Assembly: GCA_015478945.1 (NCBI GenBank)
Contig: JABUQX010061559.1
Location: 25,001 to 47,500, forward strand
Source: Trachelipus rathkii
Taxonomy: Eukaryota > Arthropoda > Malacostraca > Isopoda > Trachelipodidae
Direction: 5' to 3'
Length of the DNA: 22,500 nt
Part shown: one piece after another, positions 20,462 to 22,500 of the stretch
Layout of the letters: every line of letters begins with the position of its first letter
Numbering within the stretch: the first letter of the stretch is position 1
Notes under the pieces: generated by a model
The model's input: the letters and a program-made list of their open reading frames with translations, nothing else
Database searches by the model: none
Told to the model about the DNA's origin: nothing
Made by a program: the position numbers and the translations under genes

Positions 20462-20497
20462 CCCCCAAAAATCCCCCGGAGCTTCCCCCAGCCCCCC
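20462..20497 (-). other. G-quadruplex-type motif
   Basis: The plus strand has four C runs (20462-20466, 20473-20477, 20485-20489, 20492-20497), hence on the minus strand G6, G5, G5 and G5 with loops of 2, 7 and 6 bases, satisfying the G3+N1-7 rule four times. In such AT-rich surroundings this is exceptional. It lies just past the last recognisable residues of the F54H12.2-like gene, where one plus frame reads a Pro-rich segment followed by a hydrophobic stretch (to 20634). Confidence 0.7.
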
Positions 20498-20639
20498 AAA
20501 GGATAAAAATGACAATATTTACGGAACAGCCATTATCTCCGTTACTAATGATCGGAGCAATTTCGATTTTTTTGTTGTCTTTGTTATTTAGTGTTCTACA
20601 ATATTATTTATCTTCATATTTACACTTAACCTGATAGTT

Positions 20640-21202
20640 TTTAACAAATTAGAGAAAGGAAGTGGGAAAAGCAGGTTTTCTAATTTGAAACTTTTGATTT
20701 TTGCTCTATATTTTTTTACGTGTCATATTTTGTGAAAATCATTCCTATTCAAGCTATAGCCTACACCGATGAATTTTGTGAATCTACTGATATACAGTTT
20801 TATTTATTTATGTGGATGCAAATTGGGCTCACCGAGGAAATAACAATTTGATGTAAAACAATATGAAATGATTTTTTTGATACAATTTCTAGTGCTTATG
20901 CCAGTTTTAGTTCGGGGAGGGGGGAGTTTCCCTAACCCTTTTCACTAAAATAAGGGTCATTCCATCTTCCACAACCTATGGACCCGCCGTGTCCTGGACT
21001 GGCCAAACCGGCAGCTGTTTAAAAACACAATATTACATAGCGATGAGTGCTTTACAATATCACGGACCACATACCCATCACTAACAGGTTGTATACTTTG
21101 TATTCTTTTGATATCCAGCTCCATTTATGTTTACATTTTAATTACATTTAATTTGTTGCTTCTATCATATATTCAATCTCTGCTATTTACAATTGTACAG
21201 CT
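20640..21202. other. No recognisable gene
   Basis: AT-rich sequence between the end of the Maverick-like cluster and the Cys-rich pseudogene. It holds a G-rich run near 20914-20928 and a GC-richer patch at 20980-21016, but no open frame with recognisable protein. Any 3' terminal repeat of the Maverick-like element would be expected here; I could not identify one because the other end is missing. Confidence 0.5.
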
Positions 21203-22500
21203 TCATTCTACAGAAAGTGGATCCACACTATCTTCCTCGAAATAAAATTGCGAGTTTAAGCATGACAACCCATTACAATGCTCACACATTGGAGAACATA
21301 CCAAGTTTGCTTTTTTTCATCCACAGAAACCACCACATCCTTTTCTGCAAGCACAAGATAGTTGGTGTAACAGATCATCTGGAGCAAATGGTTTGGATGT
21401 GATAACAGGTATCAGTGTTCTTTTGAAACCTCCATCGTGTTTTATAGTTTCAATTTTCCATCTGCACTCTGTGGCGGGGTGTTTGTTTCCTAACCACCTA
21501 TAAATTTGTAAAAAAACTCTAAGTAAGTAGTGTTGTTGGAAAGCTTCTGTTAAAAAAAACATAAAAACAAGAGGTCGTATCACAGCCAGTCAATGCATGG
21601 GTAAATATTAGAAGTTGTCGGGAACTCTTGTACTTTTTAATCAATGTTTCTATCTTGTATATGGCGGTTGAATAAATAGATCCTCCTGTCTCTTTACGAA
21701 AATATGTATTTTTCCGTTCAGGAGAGCGCAATTAACAATACAATTAAATCTATATCTGACCCCCACAACTACAACGTTAGAACTAGCGTTAATTTGGTTT
21801 ATTGCTGTCATTACAATGTCTACATCGGCATCTTCTTCCGATATTATCACCCTCAGTCCATGATTTTGAAGTTCTGATCCCAGAGTTAGCGTCAATTTCT
21901 TTTTATTTGTTTTGTTGCCCAAAAAGTCCTCTTTTGCTGTAACACAAACTGTGTTTTTCTGAAACGCGATATCGCAGGATGAATGACTTGTCGTCCTTCT
22001 GTTCTGCTCTTCATTCTTGCAATGATTGCGTTTTTCCCATACTTATTGAGAATATATCCACGGTAGTTTTCTAGGATATCCCCGTACGTACAATTCTTTG
22101 GCCATGGCACATGGTGTAGCAGGAAGCCTCCATCCAAAACATAAGTACCATCGTTCATATCAAGGTTCTCGACAAGACCTTCCTCAAACATTTTCATCAG
22201 AGAAGATTTTGTACCCTTTCGAAGAGATACACCATCAAATAGGGATGGTGGACTTGCTGACAATTCATATCCCAGATACAATCTTAATTTGCTGGGGCTG
22301 TCGCAGACACACAATATACGGTTGAAGAGCTGTTGGGAATTAACGATAACTTCTTTTGATCTAACTTTAACCGATTTTTGCTGTGCTTGGGTTTTTACCA
22401 TGTCTTTTCTGTGAAGTTTGAGCTCTTCAAAATTTTTCCCTTTCATTTTGTAAATAGCTTTAAGCCCAATCTCATAAGCTCGGTCACAATTTACCGAATC
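21203..22500 (-). pseudogene. Uncharacterised multi-copy metazoan protein with Cys-rich tail, frameshifted
   Basis: The frame is open from the window edge (22500) through Met at 22446, so the N-terminus lies outside. Landmarks downward: SPPSLFDG (about 22240), YVLDGGFLLHHVPW (22102-22143), TYGDILENY (about 22085), a frameshift near 22015, a Lys-rich KEDFLGNKTNKKKL, EEDADVDIVMT (about 21830), GSDIDLIVLL in another frame (about 21765), THALTGCDTTS (about 21600-21570), IYRWLGNK and PVITSKPFAPDDLL (about 21510-21370). A cysteine cluster CACRKGCGGFC...CSPMCEHCNGLSC follows, ending at TGA 21203. This order belongs to a family abundant in cnidarian, mollusc and arthropod genomes. The acidic motifs suggest a PIN/FEN-like nuclease fold, which is my inference. 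At least four frameshifts or stops are present. Confidence 0.75.

Overview
The window reads as AT-rich eukaryotic DNA, most probably from an invertebrate. It has long (TA)n tracts, no bacterial-style gene packing, no intact host gene, and a pile-up of decayed mobile elements of metazoan type. Arthropod is my best guess and a copepod is possible, but the sequence does not settle it. All family assignments come from reading translated frames and comparing them with families remembered; no database was searched.

Layout. (1) 1-4770: no recognisable gene. It holds a 15-bp near-perfect hairpin (1760-1792), an AT-only tract (1829-2054), and two diverged copies of a module of about 600-700 bp (about 2881-3480 and 3691-4380). 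The second copy runs into an imperfect TCGGAG repeat. (2) About 4775-5600: a diverged copy of the LTR found intact at 11515-12131. (3) 5601-9240: nothing recognisable. (4) 9240-12131, minus strand: a decayed Ty3/Gypsy LTR retrotransposon with LTR, gag, aspartic protease and reverse transcriptase. (5) 12252-12717: (TA)n tracts. (6) 12827-20430, plus strand: a degraded Maverick/Polinton-type gene cluster. Its order is an unnamed 'W...G.I.I.G' gene, a chromodomain integrase, a 'TLPS' gene, a 57-codon intact small ORF, a small basic protein, and an F54H12.2-like structural protein. It is split by a (TA)n tract (13793-14215) and by a non-LTR retroelement on the minus strand (14282-16510) carrying a 638-codon ORF. 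(7) 21203-22500, minus strand: a frameshifted pseudogene of a widespread uncharacterised metazoan multi-copy family with a Cys-rich tail.

The most unusual signal is inside the Gypsy LTR. It is an array of five short hairpins spaced 36-38 bp apart (11631-11799). Each has a different, self-complementary stem set between near-identical linkers (TATCTCTTTA). The diverged LTR copy near 4948-5161 keeps hairpins at the same places, with partly different but still paired stems. That is the pattern expected if pairing, rather than sequence, has been maintained. No protein-coding system in the window looks functional except possibly the 57-codon ORF and, up to a frameshift, the retroelement ORF.
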